Position numbers and translations under genes: made by a program. From positions 19,400 through 83,399 of the forward strand of contig NZ_JAUPEC010000018.1 of assembly GCF_030551755.1 (NCBI RefSeq): DNA of 64,000 bases, in the 5' to 3' direction. Origin of the DNA: Pseudocolwellia sp. AS88 (GTDB lineage Bacteria > Pseudomonadota > Gammaproteobacteria > Enterobacterales > Alteromonadaceae). Of this stretch, positions 28,448-40,667 are shown piece after piece; the stretch's first letter is position 1; the number at the start of each line of letters is the position of its first letter. The notes under the pieces are model-generated. The model worked only from the letters and a program-made list of their open reading frames with translations, did not search any database and was not told where the DNA came from.

Positions 28448-29949
28448 AACCTGACTTTAGAAAAAGTATGATTTGGCTTCACACCTACTCTGGTTTGGTT
28501 ATCGGTTGGTTACTATTTGCTATATTTATTACTGGTACTTTAAGCTATTTTAATCAAGAACTCAGCCAATGGATGAAGCCAGAACTAAATCAATATTCGC
28601 CTAATGTAAACATTATTAATAAATCTATTACTCACCTTAAATCACGTGAACTTAACGCTGAACGTTGGCGTATTTATTTACCAGACAGTCGCAGTAAGCA
28701 TTTATACATTCAATGGAGTAATGGACGTAAAAGAAAAGTAGAAAACCTATCGTTAAATAACGTTTCTCCTATTGAGGTAAGAGACACCAAAGGCGGTGAT
28801 TTCTTTCGAACTTTTCACTACACATTACAGTTAAGAGGTTATGGTGGTAGATATATAGCAGGTGTTGCAGCCATGATGATGTTGATAGCATTATTTAGCG
28901 GTATTTTTACACATCGTCGATTTTTCCGAGATTTTTTCACCTTACGTAAAGCTAAGCTGAGCAAACTCCTCTCTGACTCACATGCTTTAATGGGTATTGT
29001 TACTTTGCCCTTTTGTTTAATGATTTGTAGCAGCGCGTTAATGATATACGTAACCACCTATATTCCTTCAAGCACTCAACATTTTTATCCTGACAATATA
29101 AAACAGTTTAACAAAGAGGTTTTTCCAAGCTTACCTGCTCTTGATAAACAAGCACCTGTTGCCGAACCTTTAACTGATTTTTCAATTATTGAAGAGCAAA
29201 TAAACCAGAAATGGACAGGAAAAAATCAAATTGACTATATTACCTATGAACAACCCTATCGTGAAAACGGTAGGATCATCGTTAATCGAGTAAAACATAA
29301 TACATTATCAAATCAAGCTGAACGTTTAGTGTTTTCATCAACTTCTGGTAAAGCACTTACTGGTTATCCAGAACAAAGTACTCCAATGAAAGTAAGACGA
29401 ATATTTTATGGGTTACACGAAGCGCATTTTGCTGATGTACCTTTAAGATGGATGTTCTTCATTTTAGGTTTATTGTCATCAGCCTTAATAGCAACAGGTT
29501 CCATAATCTGGTTAAACAAACGTTTAGCCAAAGTGAAACAACGTCATATAGGTCATCATATTGTTGAATGTTTAAATGTTGCAGGTTTCGCTGGCCTATT
29601 GTTAGCCGTTTTATCTTACTTTCATGCTAATAGATTTTTAGCCTTTGATGTATCAAATAGAGCTTCGTTAGAAGTGAACATATTTTTATGGGTTTGGTTA
29701 ACTACCTTATTACACAGTATTTTAAGGCCAGCTAAAAAAGCATGGTTCGAGCAATTAATGATATGTGCCTTATTGTGTTTATCGCTGCCTTTTATTGATT
29801 TTTTACAAGACAGTCAACGCTTAGTAAATGCAGTTGAACAATTTAACGGTGCATATTTAATGTTTAATATTATGATTATATTATCTGGCGTAGCTTTCTT
29901 GAAAACTGCGTTATGGCTAAAACGCAAAAACCGTGTAACCACTGGGTAA
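28444..29949 (+). CDS. PepSY-associated transmembrane protein, putative inner-membrane ferri-siderophore reductase
   Basis: 501 residues. N-terminal helix MIWLHTYSGLVIGWLLFAIFITGTLSYF with the conserved His and Gly-rich face, three more transmembrane segments, and a large periplasmic loop containing VRRIFYGLHEAHF. Conserved histidines (LHTYSG, FHYTLQLRG, SHALMG, LHEAHF) are likely heme or metal ligands, as in the PepSY reductases FoxB/FpvG of Pseudomonas, which reduce iron in siderophores in the periplasm. Overlaps the DUF3649 gene by 4 bp. The siderophore is unknown. Confidence 0.85.
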   Translation: MKPDFRKSMIWLHTYSGLVIGWLLFAIFITGTLSYFNQELSQWMKPELNQYSPNVNIINKSITHLKSRELNAERWRIYLPDSRSKHLYIQWSNGRKRKVENLSLNNVSPIEVRDTKGGDFFRTFHYTLQLRGYGGRYIAGVAAMMMLIALFSGIFTHRRFFRDFFTLRKAKLSKLLSDSHALMGIVTLPFCLMICSSALMIYVTTYIPSSTQHFYPDNIKQFNKEVFPSLPALDKQAPVAEPLTDFSIIEEQINQKWTGKNQIDYITYEQPYRENGRIIVNRVKHNTLSNQAERLVFSSTSGKALTGYPEQSTPMKVRRIFYGLHEAHFADVPLRWMFFILGLLSSALIATGSIIWLNKRLAKVKQRHIGHHIVECLNVAGFAGLLLAVLSYFHANRFLAFDVSNRASLEVNIFLWVWLTTLLHSILRPAKKAWFEQLMICALLCLSLPFIDFLQDSQRLVNAVEQFNGAYLMFNIMIILSGVAFLKTALWLKRKNRVTTG

Positions 29950-29954
29950 TATTG

Positions 29955-30215
29955 ATGTTAGTCACCCTATCACTACAAACAATCGCATTAATTACCTTAT
30001 CTTTATCTATGCATAAACATTTTTGCGCTTGCTTTGGGCAACCGCCTAGTAAACTGCTCAGCAAGATTCTGCTTGCAACAGGTGTATTGCTAATGTGTTT
30101 GTCTTTCAAATTTGTGCTCAACATTGGTGTTATTTCATTAGTTTATTGGTTGAATTTTTTAGCGCTACAAATTGTTATATTAGCTATTATTTATTGTGTT
30201 AAAGCACAAAGATAA
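29955..30215 (+). CDS. DUF3325-like small membrane protein
   Basis: 86 residues from ATG 29955; an in-frame ATG at 29913 inside the PepSY gene would give 100. Three hydrophobic helices; SLSMHKHFCACFGQPPSK between helices 1 and 2 matches the 'amdRHhr..fgr' signature of DUF3325, which is normally encoded right after PepSY reductases in siderophore operons. The His and Cys residues could bind a metal. Function unknown; the operon position supports a part in siderophore iron release. Confidence 0.7.
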   Translation: MLVTLSLQTIALITLSLSMHKHFCACFGQPPSKLLSKILLATGVLLMCLSFKFVLNIGVISLVYWLNFLALQIVILAIIYCVKAQR

Positions 30216-30290
30216 GAAATACTTCGGAAATTTAAATAGTCTCAACTCTGTCTTATAAGAATACAAACTTAATAAATTTATTAAAGACCT

Positions 30291-30755
30291 ATGAAAAACA
30301 CCTTAATCACCGCTTTTATTGTTGGCTTAATTGCTAGCATTGCCTTTATTATTTTTCAGCCACTATTTGGTTTAGCAACGTTAACCTCTCGTCATGCTGC
30401 AGCATATGTTAGTTTTGGTGGATACAGTGAAATTGCTGCACTTATATTATCTTGGTTTGTGCATATCAGTGTTTCAATCGCTTATGCTGTTATCTCTACG
30501 GTTATTTTTAACTTCAATCATTCTTTATGGGTCAGCAGCGCGCAAGTGATTGTATTAGGTTGGTTCACAACATTAATTGCGACTCCTGCAAACGAATGGG
30601 TAGTAAAGCTAGTAACTACAGAAACCTTTACTCCTTTAAGTGATTTAGCACCATTAAACACAGCCATAGGGCCTAAGCTTTGGTTACATGTCATGTTTTT
30701 CGTTTTTGTTATTTTTGGACTTTGGTTTAAAAAAGTAAAAATAGATAAAAAGTAA
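30291..30755 (+). CDS. Four-helix membrane protein of unknown function
   Basis: 154 residues with four predicted transmembrane helices (about 5-27, 45-75, 80-102, 127-147). SRHAAAYVSFGGYSEIAALILSWFVHISVSIAYAV and FTTLIATPANEWVVKL are the most characteristic stretches; I do not recognise a named family. It lies 75 bp after the DUF3325 gene on the same strand and may belong to the iron operon or be independent. An inverted repeat follows at 30770. Confidence 0.6.
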   Translation: MKNTLITAFIVGLIASIAFIIFQPLFGLATLTSRHAAAYVSFGGYSEIAALILSWFVHISVSIAYAVISTVIFNFNHSLWVSSAQVIVLGWFTTLIATPANEWVVKLVTTETFTPLSDLAPLNTAIGPKLWLHVMFFVFVIFGLWFKKVKIDKK

Positions 30756-30769
30756 ACTGTCCTTATTTA

Positions 30770-30825
30770 AACTCTAGTTAACCTGTACTTAGGTTTGTTG
30801 ATAAAATCCTGCATTAACTAGAGTT
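30770..30825. repeat. Inverted repeat between the iron operon and ttcA
   Basis: AACTCTAGTTAA (30770-30781) and its exact complement TTAACTAGAGTT (30814-30825), with an inner AACCT...AGGTT pair (30780-30795). There is no T tail. It may be a terminator-like cruciform or a boundary mark of the accessory block. Confidence 0.5.
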
Positions 30826-30953
30826 ACTCCACATTAAATTTTATAACCTTAATATACTCACTTCTCTTCACAAGACTTCAATAGTTTTTATCGCTAGTTC
30901 CTAAAACATTTACCTTTAGGTATAATGCGCCCGTTATTAACTCGAGATCATTT

Positions 30954-31919
30954 ATGAAGCCTTTATCTACTACATTTCAACAACCCATTAAACAATTAAC
31001 TGCTGCCCAAGCTACGCAATTATCCAAGTTAGAAAAACGTTTGCGTCGTCATGTGGGTCAAGCAATTGCCGAATACAACATGATTGAAGATGGCGATAAA
31101 ATAATGGTGTGTTTATCTGGAGGTAAAGATAGTTACGCGATGCTTTCTATCCTGATGATCTTGCAGAGTTTAGCGCCTATTAAATTTGATTTAGTTGCCG
31201 TTAATTTAGATCAAAAACAACCAGGCTTTCCTGAACATATTTTACCTGAGTATTTAGAATCTTTAGGGGTTGAGTATCAAGTTGTAGAAGAAGATACCTA
31301 CTCTATCGTTACCGACAAAATACCTGAAGGCAAAACCACGTGTAGTTTATGCTCGCGTTTAAGACGCGCTATTTTATATAGAACAGCTAAAGAAATTGGC
31401 GCAACAAAAGTAGCCTTGGGACATCATAGAGACGATATGATTGAAACCATGATGCTAAACATGTTTCATGGTGGAAAGATAAAATCTATGCCTGCTAAAC
31501 TAGTTTCAGATAATGGCGAGCATGTTGTTATTCGACCTTTAGCTTTCTGTAAAGAAGAAGAATTAATCCAGTATGCAGCACTTAAAAATTTCCCTATTAT
31601 TCCTTGTAATTTATGTGGTTCTCAGCCAAATCTAGAACGTCAAAACATTAAAAAGATGTTAAGTGATTGGAATATAAATCATCCTGGACGAATTGAGTCT
31701 ATGTTCACAGCGATGAAAAATATTGTACCTTCTCATATGTGTGACGGTGAACTGTTTGACTTTAAGAGTATTTCAAAAGATTCTGGTGTTATTAATGGCG
31801 GTGATATTGCGTTTGACCGTGAAGATGTAACACTACAAGCTCCTGAAGTGATTCCTGTAGACAATATCATTGCAAGTGAGTCATCTATTAACACAATTGA
31901 TATAGTAGAAGTTAAGTAA
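30954..31919 (+). CDS. ttcA: tRNA 2-thiocytidine(32) synthetase
   Basis: 321 residues. PP-loop ATPase motif SGGKDS at 55-60 and the Fe-S cysteines C130-x2-C133 (CSLCSR) and C218-x2-C221 (CNLCGS), as in TtcA. It inserts sulfur at C32 of tRNA using a [4Fe-4S] cluster. The C-terminal ~30 residues ([23 protein letters not shown]) are an extension not needed for the fold. In E. coli and many relatives ttcA is close to uspE-fnr; here 10.6 kb intervenes. Confidence 0.95.
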   Translation: MKPLSTTFQQPIKQLTAAQATQLSKLEKRLRRHVGQAIAEYNMIEDGDKIMVCLSGGKDSYAMLSILMILQSLAPIKFDLVAVNLDQKQPGFPEHILPEYLESLGVEYQVVEEDTYSIVTDKIPEGKTTCSLCSRLRRAILYRTAKEIGATKVALGHHRDDMIETMMLNMFHGGKIKSMPAKLVSDNGEHVVIRPLAFCKEEELIQYAALKNFPIIPCNLCGSQPNLERQNIKKMLSDWNINHPGRIESMFTAMKNIVPSHMCDGELFDFKSISKDSGVINGGDIAFDREDVTLQAPEVIPVDNIIASESSINTIDIVEVK

Positions 31920-32000
31920 CCTGAGTTCGAGATAAGTAGCACTGAGTCGCCTGATTACATAACTCATCAGTTAAAATCTCAAAATAACGCCTCTTAAATA

Positions 32001-32037
32001 AAAAAACTATTTATGCCTTTACATAAATAGTTTTTTT
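32001..32037 (+). terminator. Rho-independent terminator, probably bidirectional
   Basis: AAAAAACTATTTATG (32001-32015) pairs perfectly with CATAAATAGTTTTTT (32022-32036), loop CCTTTA. It lies 81 bases after ttcA and 68 bases beyond the stop of the converging membrane-protein gene, so it can serve both. Confidence 0.85.
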
Positions 32038-32103
32038 GTTTCAATATCTTGTTAATTTGCAAAAACTTAATCAGAAAGTTAAAAGTAAAATAACCTTAGT
32101 TTT

Positions 32104-32943
32104 TTAAGCTGTAAAGCTGCCGTTATTTCCATTACCGCTGTTACTATTGTTATCACCACTATCATCATTATCTGAATGACTTCCTGCTGGTGCTTCTGAC
32201 GCATTCACTTTAACACCAAAAATTTCACGATATAAAATTCCTTTGGTGTTATAAAAAAGAGGAGTTAAGTATGTAAGTGCGAAACATAAAAACACCACGC
32301 CAATCATTTCAAAACCTGAGTTCATCATGGCAAGCAATGGGAAAATAGAAAAGATTAATATCATCGCTAAAATGCCATAAATAGCGAGTAATTTGAAAAA
32401 TTGGAAACGTAACGCTTTAACACTTAAGATAATTGCTTTTATCGGCATCATATTTTTCTCAACGACTAACGGAACCGTTAACGATAAAGTCACTAATAAA
32501 AAGATACCTGGTAAAATTAGTAAGTTAAAACCCAATGATGATAAGGTTGAAGATAACAATGCGCATATCGCAATAATGGCGCCTTTACTTAAGAACGCGA
32601 ATACTAATTTAGGCTGAGTTTTTAAACCAACCGCATGAAATACGCCCATCATTTCAATACCAGCAATAAAAGGCGAAATAACCAAAGTAACTAATACATT
32701 AATAATGTATTGAGCTTTCATATCTTTTAATGCGTTCTCAACACCACCTAAATATTGGCTAGCCACCATAACAATAACCATTGATAAAAACATGCAAATT
32801 AATGCACCTATCACAATTGATAACCTTGATATTTTAGTTAAAGTCCAAGCTTCTTGTAGTACAGATCTTATATCGATTGAGTATTGACCTTGTACTGCAC
32901 TTTCAATGTTTCCACCCACATTGACCATTTGATTATTTTCCAC
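32104..32943 (-). CDS. Polytopic membrane protein of unknown function with Asn/Ser/Gly-rich tail
   Basis: 279 residues. An N-terminal soluble stretch (SIDIRSVLQEAWTLTKISR) leads into about six transmembrane helices; the last ~30 residues (NDDSGDNNSNSGNGNNGS) are low-complexity. The 'EAW..TK.SR' opening followed by helices resembles COG5523-type predicted integral membrane proteins seen in Shewanella and Vibrio, a recalled likeness only. Cytoplasmic membrane. No operon partner: 95 bp separates it from the DUF1415 gene upstream on the same strand. Confidence 0.65.
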   Translation of the reverse strand: MENNQMVNVGGNIESAVQGQYSIDIRSVLQEAWTLTKISRLSIVIGALICMFLSMVIVMVASQYLGGVENALKDMKAQYIINVLVTLVISPFIAGIEMMGVFHAVGLKTQPKLVFAFLSKGAIIAICALLSSTLSSLGFNLLILPGIFLLVTLSLTVPLVVEKNMMPIKAIILSVKALRFQFFKLLAIYGILAMILIFSIFPLLAMMNSGFEMIGVVFLCFALTYLTPLFYNTKGILYREIFGVKVNASEAPAGSHSDNDDSGDNNSNSGNGNNGSFTA

Positions 32944-33038
32944 GAAAAAGAATACCTATTTTATAGCTGCGATGTCAGAACAACGCAGTATACCGAGTTT
33001 TAATAATTGTTTCAGCTAGTAACTTTAACTGCCTTAGC

Positions 33039-33605
33039 TTAACTGTTTCTAATATTTTTAAGCACTTGCTCAAAGTGGTTACTACCTTTTTCCTGAGCTA
33101 ACGCAATATTGTTTTCTGGGATATTTTCAGGATTTTTGTAGGTAGATAATACACGCGTTAGGCTTGCTTCTCTTAACAAGTGAATAACTGGATATGGTGA
33201 TCTATTGGTATAGTTTTCGGCATCATCCATATCTGCACCATCAAAATAGTAATCAGGATGGAAACTCGCTAATTGAAAAACACCTTCAAACTCTGAATCA
33301 AACAGTAACTCATTGGCATAATCGACAAGCTCTAAATACTGTTCAAACGATTTAAAACCTGGGTTGTATATGATCAAACTGGTTTCTATCTGTGGATTGT
33401 TTTTCAAATACAGACATTGTTCAAATACTTCGGCTAATGCCAATTTAAGCTTTTTCTGTTCCGAAAGATAATAATGAATCGTGTTGTTTACTAATTCTTT
33501 TTTAGCAAAAGGGCAAAAATTAAGTTCAACAATTATCTGTTCTATCCATTGTCTGGTTTGCCTTACTTCTGTTAATTCTGTCGTGCTCGTTATTTCAGTT
33601 GTCAT
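33039..33605 (-). CDS. DUF1415 family protein
   Basis: 188 residues. Family marks are NFCPFAKKE (about 29-37), LIIYNPGFKSFEQYLELVDYAN, and FQLASFHPDYYFDGADMDDAENYTNRSPYPVIHLLREAS, a very conserved His/Asp/Asn-rich core of DUF1415. Cytosolic, with no signal peptide. No function is established. It lies 55 bp downstream of the ABC exporter gene on the same strand, so the two may be cotranscribed. Confidence 0.88.
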   Translation of the reverse strand: MTTEITSTTELTEVRQTRQWIEQIIVELNFCPFAKKELVNNTIHYYLSEQKKLKLALAEVFEQCLYLKNNPQIETSLIIYNPGFKSFEQYLELVDYANELLFDSEFEGVFQLASFHPDYYFDGADMDDAENYTNRSPYPVIHLLREASLTRVLSTYKNPENIPENNIALAQEKGSNHFEQVLKNIRNS

Positions 33606-33660
33606 ATTCTTATCTATAAATTTTGTATGGGTAGTTTTAGTAAACGTTAACTTTAATGAG

Positions 33661-35439
33661 TTAGCTCGATTGCTGTAGTTGCCACATTTTAAAGTAATGA
33701 CCTTGTTTCTTGATAAGGGTTTGATGATCGCCCTCTTCTACAATTTCACCTTTGTTCATTACAATAATATTATCGGCATCAACTATGGTAGATAAGCGAT
33801 GAGCAATAACCAAGCTGGTATGATCCTGAGCTACCGTTTGAATAGCTTTTAAGATAGCCTGCTCTGAATGACTATCTAAAGACGATGTTGCTTCATCGAA
33901 CACTAAAATAGCAGGATTCTTTAATATGGTACGTGCAATTGCCACTCGTTGTTTCTCGCCGCCTGAAAGCTTTAAGCCTCTTTCTCCTACTTGGGTTTGA
34001 GTACCATCAGGTAAAGATTCGATAAAACCCGATAAATGAGATAATGCTATCGCTTTGTGAACTTCTTCATCTGTGGCATTAGTATTACCGTATTTTATGT
34101 TTTCAAATAACGTATCATTAAATAACACGGTATCTTGCGGCACTATGCCAATATTCTGTCTAAGGGAGTGTTGCCTGACTTGATCAACTGCTTGGCCATC
34201 AATCAAAATAGAACCTTGCGTTACATCATAAAATCTAAATAACAATTTAACGAGTGTTGATTTACCTGAACCACTTTCACCCACTACAGCGATTTTATGT
34301 CCTGGCTTTATCGAGAAAGAAATATTTTTGATAATAGGTCGTTTACTATCATAAGCAAATGAGACATTAGAAAACTGAACTTCTCCACCTTTTATCTCTA
34401 AATCTTTGGCGTTTTCAACATCAGTTACTTTGGGTTTCTTTAACAATAATCCAAACATGTGTTCAATGTTAGCTAATGAACCTTTAACTTCACGATAAAC
34501 AAAACCAAGAAAGTTCAACGGTAAAAACAGCTGCATCATAAAAGCATTGATCAAAACAAAATCACCTAGTGTCATTTGCTCGTAGGTTACTTGATATGCT
34601 GCTAAACCTAACATTAAGGTCATAGACACAGAAATGATAATAGCTTGCCCACCGTTTAAGGCGAATAACGATAAACGATTTTTTGCTTTAGCTTTTTCCC
34701 AGTTTTCTAATTGACGATCGTAAGCATCAGCTTCATAAGATTCATTTGTAAAATATTTAACTGTTTCATAATTGAGTAAGCTGTCTATAGCACGAGTATT
34801 ACTAGTAGAGTCGGCCTTATTTGCCTCTCTAATAAATTCAGTACGCCAGTTGGTTGCCTTAATAGAATAAAGAATATAGCAAGTAATTGAAGACGCTGTG
34901 ATCAACGCAAACCATATACCGTAATTAAAAAATAGAATACCTACCACCATAATAATTTCTAATAAAGTAGGAATGATATTAAAAATCATAAAGCGCATTA
35001 AAAAGCTAAGACCTGAATTACCACGATCTATATCACGAGATAAACCACCCGTTTGGCGATCTAAATGAAAGCTCAAGTCGAGTTGATGCAGGTGATTAAA
35101 AACTTTTAAGCCGATACGTCTTATCGCTCGTTCAGTAACACGACCAAATAATGTATCGCGTATCTCAGCAAATAAAACAATGGAAAGTCGAATCAAACCA
35201 TAAGCAGCAACCAACCCAAATGGTACTAGATACACTCGGTTTTCTTGTTGTTGATCTAATAAATCGACAATATCTTTTAAAATAAAAGGTAAATATACGC
35301 TAGCAACTTTAGTTAATACTAAACATAATAATGCAAAGCCAATACGTACTTTAAACTCCATAATATATGGCACTAGCATTTTAATTACTTGCCAGTTTAT
35401 TTGAGTGACTTCACGATCGGTAAAACGAGTTGGACGCAT
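33661..35439 (-). CDS. Atm1/HMT1-like ABC exporter (fused permease-ATPase)
   Basis: 592 residues. Six transmembrane helices in residues 1-320, then an ATPase domain with Walker A GESGSGKST (387-395), signature LSGGEKQR and Walker B ILVFDEATSS. LLNYETVKYFTNESYE (~221-236) is the motif typical of the Atm1/ABCB6/7/HMT1 group, which exports glutathione-based or heavy-metal conjugates across the inner membrane. Acts as a homodimer. The substrate cannot be deduced; relatives in Novosphingobium confer metal tolerance. Likely cotranscribed with the DUF1415 gene. Confidence 0.88.
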   Translation of the reverse strand: MRPTRFTDREVTQINWQVIKMLVPYIMEFKVRIGFALLCLVLTKVASVYLPFILKDIVDLLDQQQENRVYLVPFGLVAAYGLIRLSIVLFAEIRDTLFGRVTERAIRRIGLKVFNHLHQLDLSFHLDRQTGGLSRDIDRGNSGLSFLMRFMIFNIIPTLLEIIMVVGILFFNYGIWFALITASSITCYILYSIKATNWRTEFIREANKADSTSNTRAIDSLLNYETVKYFTNESYEADAYDRQLENWEKAKAKNRLSLFALNGGQAIIISVSMTLMLGLAAYQVTYEQMTLGDFVLINAFMMQLFLPLNFLGFVYREVKGSLANIEHMFGLLLKKPKVTDVENAKDLEIKGGEVQFSNVSFAYDSKRPIIKNISFSIKPGHKIAVVGESGSGKSTLVKLLFRFYDVTQGSILIDGQAVDQVRQHSLRQNIGIVPQDTVLFNDTLFENIKYGNTNATDEEVHKAIALSHLSGFIESLPDGTQTQVGERGLKLSGGEKQRVAIARTILKNPAILVFDEATSSLDSHSEQAILKAIQTVAQDHTSLVIAHRLSTIVDADNIIVMNKGEIVEEGDHQTLIKKQGHYFKMWQLQQSS

Positions 35440-35654
35440 GCTTAATTGACCTTCATTAATTGTGGGCTAACCATATAGTGTTTAACTTTCTAGTACAAAC
35501 CCTTTAGAACATGAGCTACGTAGTGATTTTCAGCTTAAAGAAGTAAGTTATTATCAGAAACATATACGCAAAATGTAAATAACTTTATGTGTGCTCAAGC
35601 TTATGTTTATATAAATTCAATACTTGTTAACTATGGAATTTAGGAAACTTTTCT

Positions 35655-36302
35655 ATGTTAAAAATATTATCGACATTATTTGATCGATGTTTGTTTACGT
35701 TAACCTTTATATTAGGTTTACAACTGCCTGAATTTATTCAGCAGTATTCACAAAGGTTATCAGGTCATTTAAATGAGGCTTTACTTCAATTAGGCGACTA
35801 TCAAGAAATAGCTGACCGCCATTTTGACGGTAATTTAAAATTAATGGTAGACAAGTATTTAACTAACAGCGAACCTTCTATCAATGAAACAGCCCATGTC
35901 ATTTCAAAAGTAACAGAGCGAGTAACAGATTTACAAAGTCATCTAACTAATTTACAAGATGCTGAATATATAAATCGTGTGTTTTATTTTATTACTGAGT
36001 TTGATGAATCTATGGCGCAAGCGACAATTCAACAATATCAACTCGCTATCCCTCTCAGTTTACATGCATTAATTAGCGGAACCTTATTTGCCTTATGTAT
36101 TGTTATATTTATTCATCTCTCTCTTCGCACTTCTAAGAGTGTTTGTCGTAAAGCCTTTAAGAAAAAAGTAAAAGCCGAGTCAACGCAAAAAGTAATTAAA
36201 CCCGTTAAATTAAAACCGGTAAAGTTAACTTCAAAAGATAAAAGCGATAAAGAGAAGTTAAAAATAACACCTAAGATTGGCGATATAAGTCATCTCAATT
36301 AA
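35655..36302 (+). CDS. DUF2937 family membrane protein
   Basis: 215 residues. An N-terminal hydrophobic segment (LFDRCLFTLTFILGLQLPEFIQQY), an amphipathic middle (RLSGHLNEALLQLGDYQEIADRHFDGN), a second helix at ~147-170 and a strongly basic, Lys-rich C-terminal tail (KVIKPVKLKPVKL). The opening matches DUF2937, a family of unknown function. The Lys-rich tail should be cytoplasmic. Stands alone, divergent from the ABC exporter. Confidence 0.75.
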   Translation: MLKILSTLFDRCLFTLTFILGLQLPEFIQQYSQRLSGHLNEALLQLGDYQEIADRHFDGNLKLMVDKYLTNSEPSINETAHVISKVTERVTDLQSHLTNLQDAEYINRVFYFITEFDESMAQATIQQYQLAIPLSLHALISGTLFALCIVIFIHLSLRTSKSVCRKAFKKKVKAESTQKVIKPVKLKPVKLTSKDKSDKEKLKITPKIGDISHLN

Positions 36303-36419
36303 CCGGACGAAATATTAGGATGTTAAAGGATAACTAGCTTCCTACCTAAGTTATCAAACTAACCGGCTAGTCCTTTAGATATTTTCACTTAAAGTATCTC
36401 AATTAATAATAGGCAACAA

Positions 36420-36442
36420 AAAAGGCTGCAAAGCAGCCTTTT
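36420..36442 (-). terminator. Rho-independent terminator of pheST-ihfA
   Basis: AAAAGGCTGC (36420-36429) pairs with GCAGCCTTTT (36433-36442), loop AAA, with a run of A on the plus strand that becomes the T tail for minus-strand transcription; 22 bases beyond the ihfA stop. Confidence 0.92.
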
Positions 36443-36464
36443 ATAAGTCAATTATAACGTATTA

Positions 36465-36755
36465 CTAACCGTTACCGTTTTCAACTCGACTTTTTAATTT
36501 CTGACCCGGTCTAAATGTAACTACCTTACGAGCCGAGATTGGAATATCTTGACCTGTTTTAGGGTTTCTACCTGGACGTTCGCTTTTCACTCGCAGATCA
36601 AAATTTCCAAATCCTGAAAGTTTCACCTGCTCACCGCTTTCTAACGTCTCACGTATTTCTTCAAAAAATATTTCTACCATATCTTTTGCGTCGCGTTTGT
36701 TAAGACCGACTTTTTCATACAAATGTTCTGCTACTTCTGCTTTGGTAAGCGCCAT
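36465..36755 (-). CDS. ihfA: Integration host factor alpha subunit
   Basis: 96 residues, near the E. coli length of 99. Begins [24 protein letters not shown] and has the DNA-binding beta arm [20 protein letters not shown] with the intercalating Pro, then the IHF-alpha signature [17 protein letters not shown]. It pairs with IhfB to bend DNA. It lies 3 bp after pheT, the standard order pheS-pheT-ihfA. Confidence 0.98.
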   Translation of the reverse strand: MALTKAEVAEHLYEKVGLNKRDAKDMVEIFFEEIRETLESGEQVKLSGFGNFDLRVKSERPGRNPKTGQDIPISARKVVTFRPGQKLKSRVENGNG

Positions 36756-36758
36756 TGC

Positions 36759-39158
36759 TCAATCCCTCAGTGATGCGTTTAATTGAGTTTCTAATGAATC
36801 AATCACTCTGTTAACAACATCCGAAATGTCTTTTTCTTCAAGTGTTTTATCATTATCTTGCAGTATAAGGGCTATTGCTAAGCTCTTTGAGCCTTCTTCA
36901 ATGCTTTCGCCTCTGTATACATCGAACAAGTTTAGATCAATTAAATAATTTCCGCCAACCTTTTCAATAAGTTGTAACACATTTTTTGCGTCAACTTCTT
37001 CTTTTACCACTACAGCAATGTCTCGTCTGTTCGAAGGAAAGCGAGATATAGCGGCAGCTTCAGGAATTTTAGCTGTTAAAATTTCAGACAATAATAGTTC
37101 AAAAATTAATGTTTTACTGTTTAGACCTAATTTACGTTCTAATTCAGGATGTAAGGTACCAACATAGCCAACTAAAGTACCATTTCGGTAGATTCCAGCT
37201 GTTTGTCCTGGATGTAGCGCACTAACTTCAGCTTTTGAAAACTCGTAAGCAGAAGCATCAGCCGTCAATGAAAGTAGCGCTTCAACATCAGCTTTAATAT
37301 CGTAAAAGTCAGTTGCAGCTTTTTCCATATCCCAATGTTCTTCATTACGTTGACCTGTAATAACACCGGCAATCATATTTTCTTGTCTTACGCCATTTTC
37401 AGCAGACTCGTCAGGAACAAAACGTAAACCAGTTTCAAATAAACGTAGTCTGTTTTGTTGACGGTTTTGGTTATAAGCAACTGATTGTAATAACCCAGTC
37501 CATAAGCTCAGACGCATTACTGACATTTCTGATGAAATAGGATGAGGTAATGTCATCACTTCTTGACCTGGGTGTAACAATGCTTGAACTTTAGGATCAA
37601 CAAAACTGTAAGTTATAGCTTCTTGATAACCGCGGTTAACTAAAGCATTACGTAATTTACTTACACTCAAGTTAGCTTCTTTATTTGCACACATGCTTAA
37701 TGTTGCTTTTGGCGATACATTAGGAATGTTATTGTAACCAAAAATACGAGCAACTTCTTCGATTAAGTCTACTTCAATTTTAATATCAAAACGGTATGCT
37801 GGAACAGTTACCTGCCATACGTCGTTTTCGAAAGAAATAGTGAAACCTAAACGCGTTAGAATATCAGCAACTTGTTCATCAGCAATATGATGACCAATAC
37901 GAGAGTCTAATTTAACTCTACGTAGACTGATTTGCTTTTCTTGAGGGATATTTTCATCAGACTTAGCTTCAGTAATAGGACCTGCTTCACCACCAACAAT
38001 TTCAAGTAATAATTCAGTCGCTCGGTTCATCGCATCAAGTTGTAACTGTGGATCTACACCACGCTCATAACGATGAGAAGCATCAGTGTGTAAACCATAC
38101 TGACGAGCTTTACCTAAAATAGCTAACGGGCTAAAAAAAGCGCTTTCTAAAAAGATATTTTTAGACTCGATAGTAACACCTGAATTTAATCCACCAAAGA
38201 TACCAGCCATTGCTAATGCTTTGTTGTCATCTGCGATAACTAAAGTTTCTGTTGAAAGCGTCACTTCATTTTCATCTAATAAAGTTAACTTTTCTTCGTT
38301 ATTCGCGAAACGTACGTTAATGCCACCTTCGATTTTATCTAAATCAAAAGCATGCATTGGGTGACCTTGCTCTAATAAAACGTAGTTTGTTACATCAACT
38401 ACAGGGTCTATTGAGCGAATACCACAACGTCTTAATTTTTCTACCATCCATAGCGGTGATTGAGCCGTTACGTCGATATTTTTAATAACACGGCCAAAAT
38501 AACGCGGACATGCTTGTTCAGCTGATAATGTAATAGTTAGTTCATCAGTAATAACAGCAGCTATATCATTAATTTCAGGTTCAGTTACAGCTAAGCTATT
38601 TAGAACACCTACTTCACGTGCTAAACCTTTAAGACCTAAACAATCACCACGGTTAGCTGTTAAATCAACATCAATGGTTACATCGTCTAAATCAAGATAT
38701 TCACGCACACATAAACCAATAGGTGCATCTTGAGCTAGCTCTAAAATACCATCAGAGCTTTCTGCTAAACCAATTTCTGATTCGCTACACAACATACCGT
38801 GTGATGGTACACCACGTAATTTAGCTTTTTTAATTTTAAAATTACCAGGTAATACAGCACCTACTGTAGCAACCGCGACTTTAAGACCTAAACGACAGTT
38901 TTTAGCACCACAAACAATATCAACTAACTCACCGTCGTTAAAATCTGGTCCTAAATTAATTTTTGTTACTTGTAATTTATCAGCATCAGGGTGTGGTCCA
39001 CATTCAACCACTTCGCCAATAAGTACACCGGTAAATTCACCAGCTACAGGTTCAACAGCATCAACTTCTAAGCCAGCCATTGTAATTTGATGAGACAACT
39101 CATCTGAAGATAGAGCAGGATTCACCCACTCTCTTAACCATGATTCACTAAATTTCAT
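36759..39158 (-). CDS. pheT: Phenylalanyl-tRNA synthetase beta subunit
   Basis: 799 residues, against 795 in E. coli. Domains in order: N-terminal tRNA-binding OB domain ([22 protein letters not shown]), B3/B4 editing domain ([18 protein letters not shown]), B5, the catalytic-like core and a C-terminal anticodon-binding FDX domain ([21 protein letters not shown]). Forms the alpha2-beta2 enzyme with PheS. It follows pheS by 11 bp and precedes ihfA by 3 bp. Confidence 0.98.
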   Translation of the reverse strand: MKFSESWLREWVNPALSSDELSHQITMAGLEVDAVEPVAGEFTGVLIGEVVECGPHPDADKLQVTKINLGPDFNDGELVDIVCGAKNCRLGLKVAVATVGAVLPGNFKIKKAKLRGVPSHGMLCSESEIGLAESSDGILELAQDAPIGLCVREYLDLDDVTIDVDLTANRGDCLGLKGLAREVGVLNSLAVTEPEINDIAAVITDELTITLSAEQACPRYFGRVIKNIDVTAQSPLWMVEKLRRCGIRSIDPVVDVTNYVLLEQGHPMHAFDLDKIEGGINVRFANNEEKLTLLDENEVTLSTETLVIADDNKALAMAGIFGGLNSGVTIESKNIFLESAFFSPLAILGKARQYGLHTDASHRYERGVDPQLQLDAMNRATELLLEIVGGEAGPITEAKSDENIPQEKQISLRRVKLDSRIGHHIADEQVADILTRLGFTISFENDVWQVTVPAYRFDIKIEVDLIEEVARIFGYNNIPNVSPKATLSMCANKEANLSVSKLRNALVNRGYQEAITYSFVDPKVQALLHPGQEVMTLPHPISSEMSVMRLSLWTGLLQSVAYNQNRQQNRLRLFETGLRFVPDESAENGVRQENMIAGVITGQRNEEHWDMEKAATDFYDIKADVEALLSLTADASAYEFSKAEVSALHPGQTAGIYRNGTLVGYVGTLHPELERKLGLNSKTLIFELLLSEILTAKIPEAAAISRFPSNRRDIAVVVKEEVDAKNVLQLIEKVGGNYLIDLNLFDVYRGESIEEGSKSLAIALILQDNDKTLEEKDISDVVNRVIDSLETQLNASLRD

Positions 39159-39169
39159 TGTTGGCTTTC

Positions 39170-40667
<1,498 letters not shown>

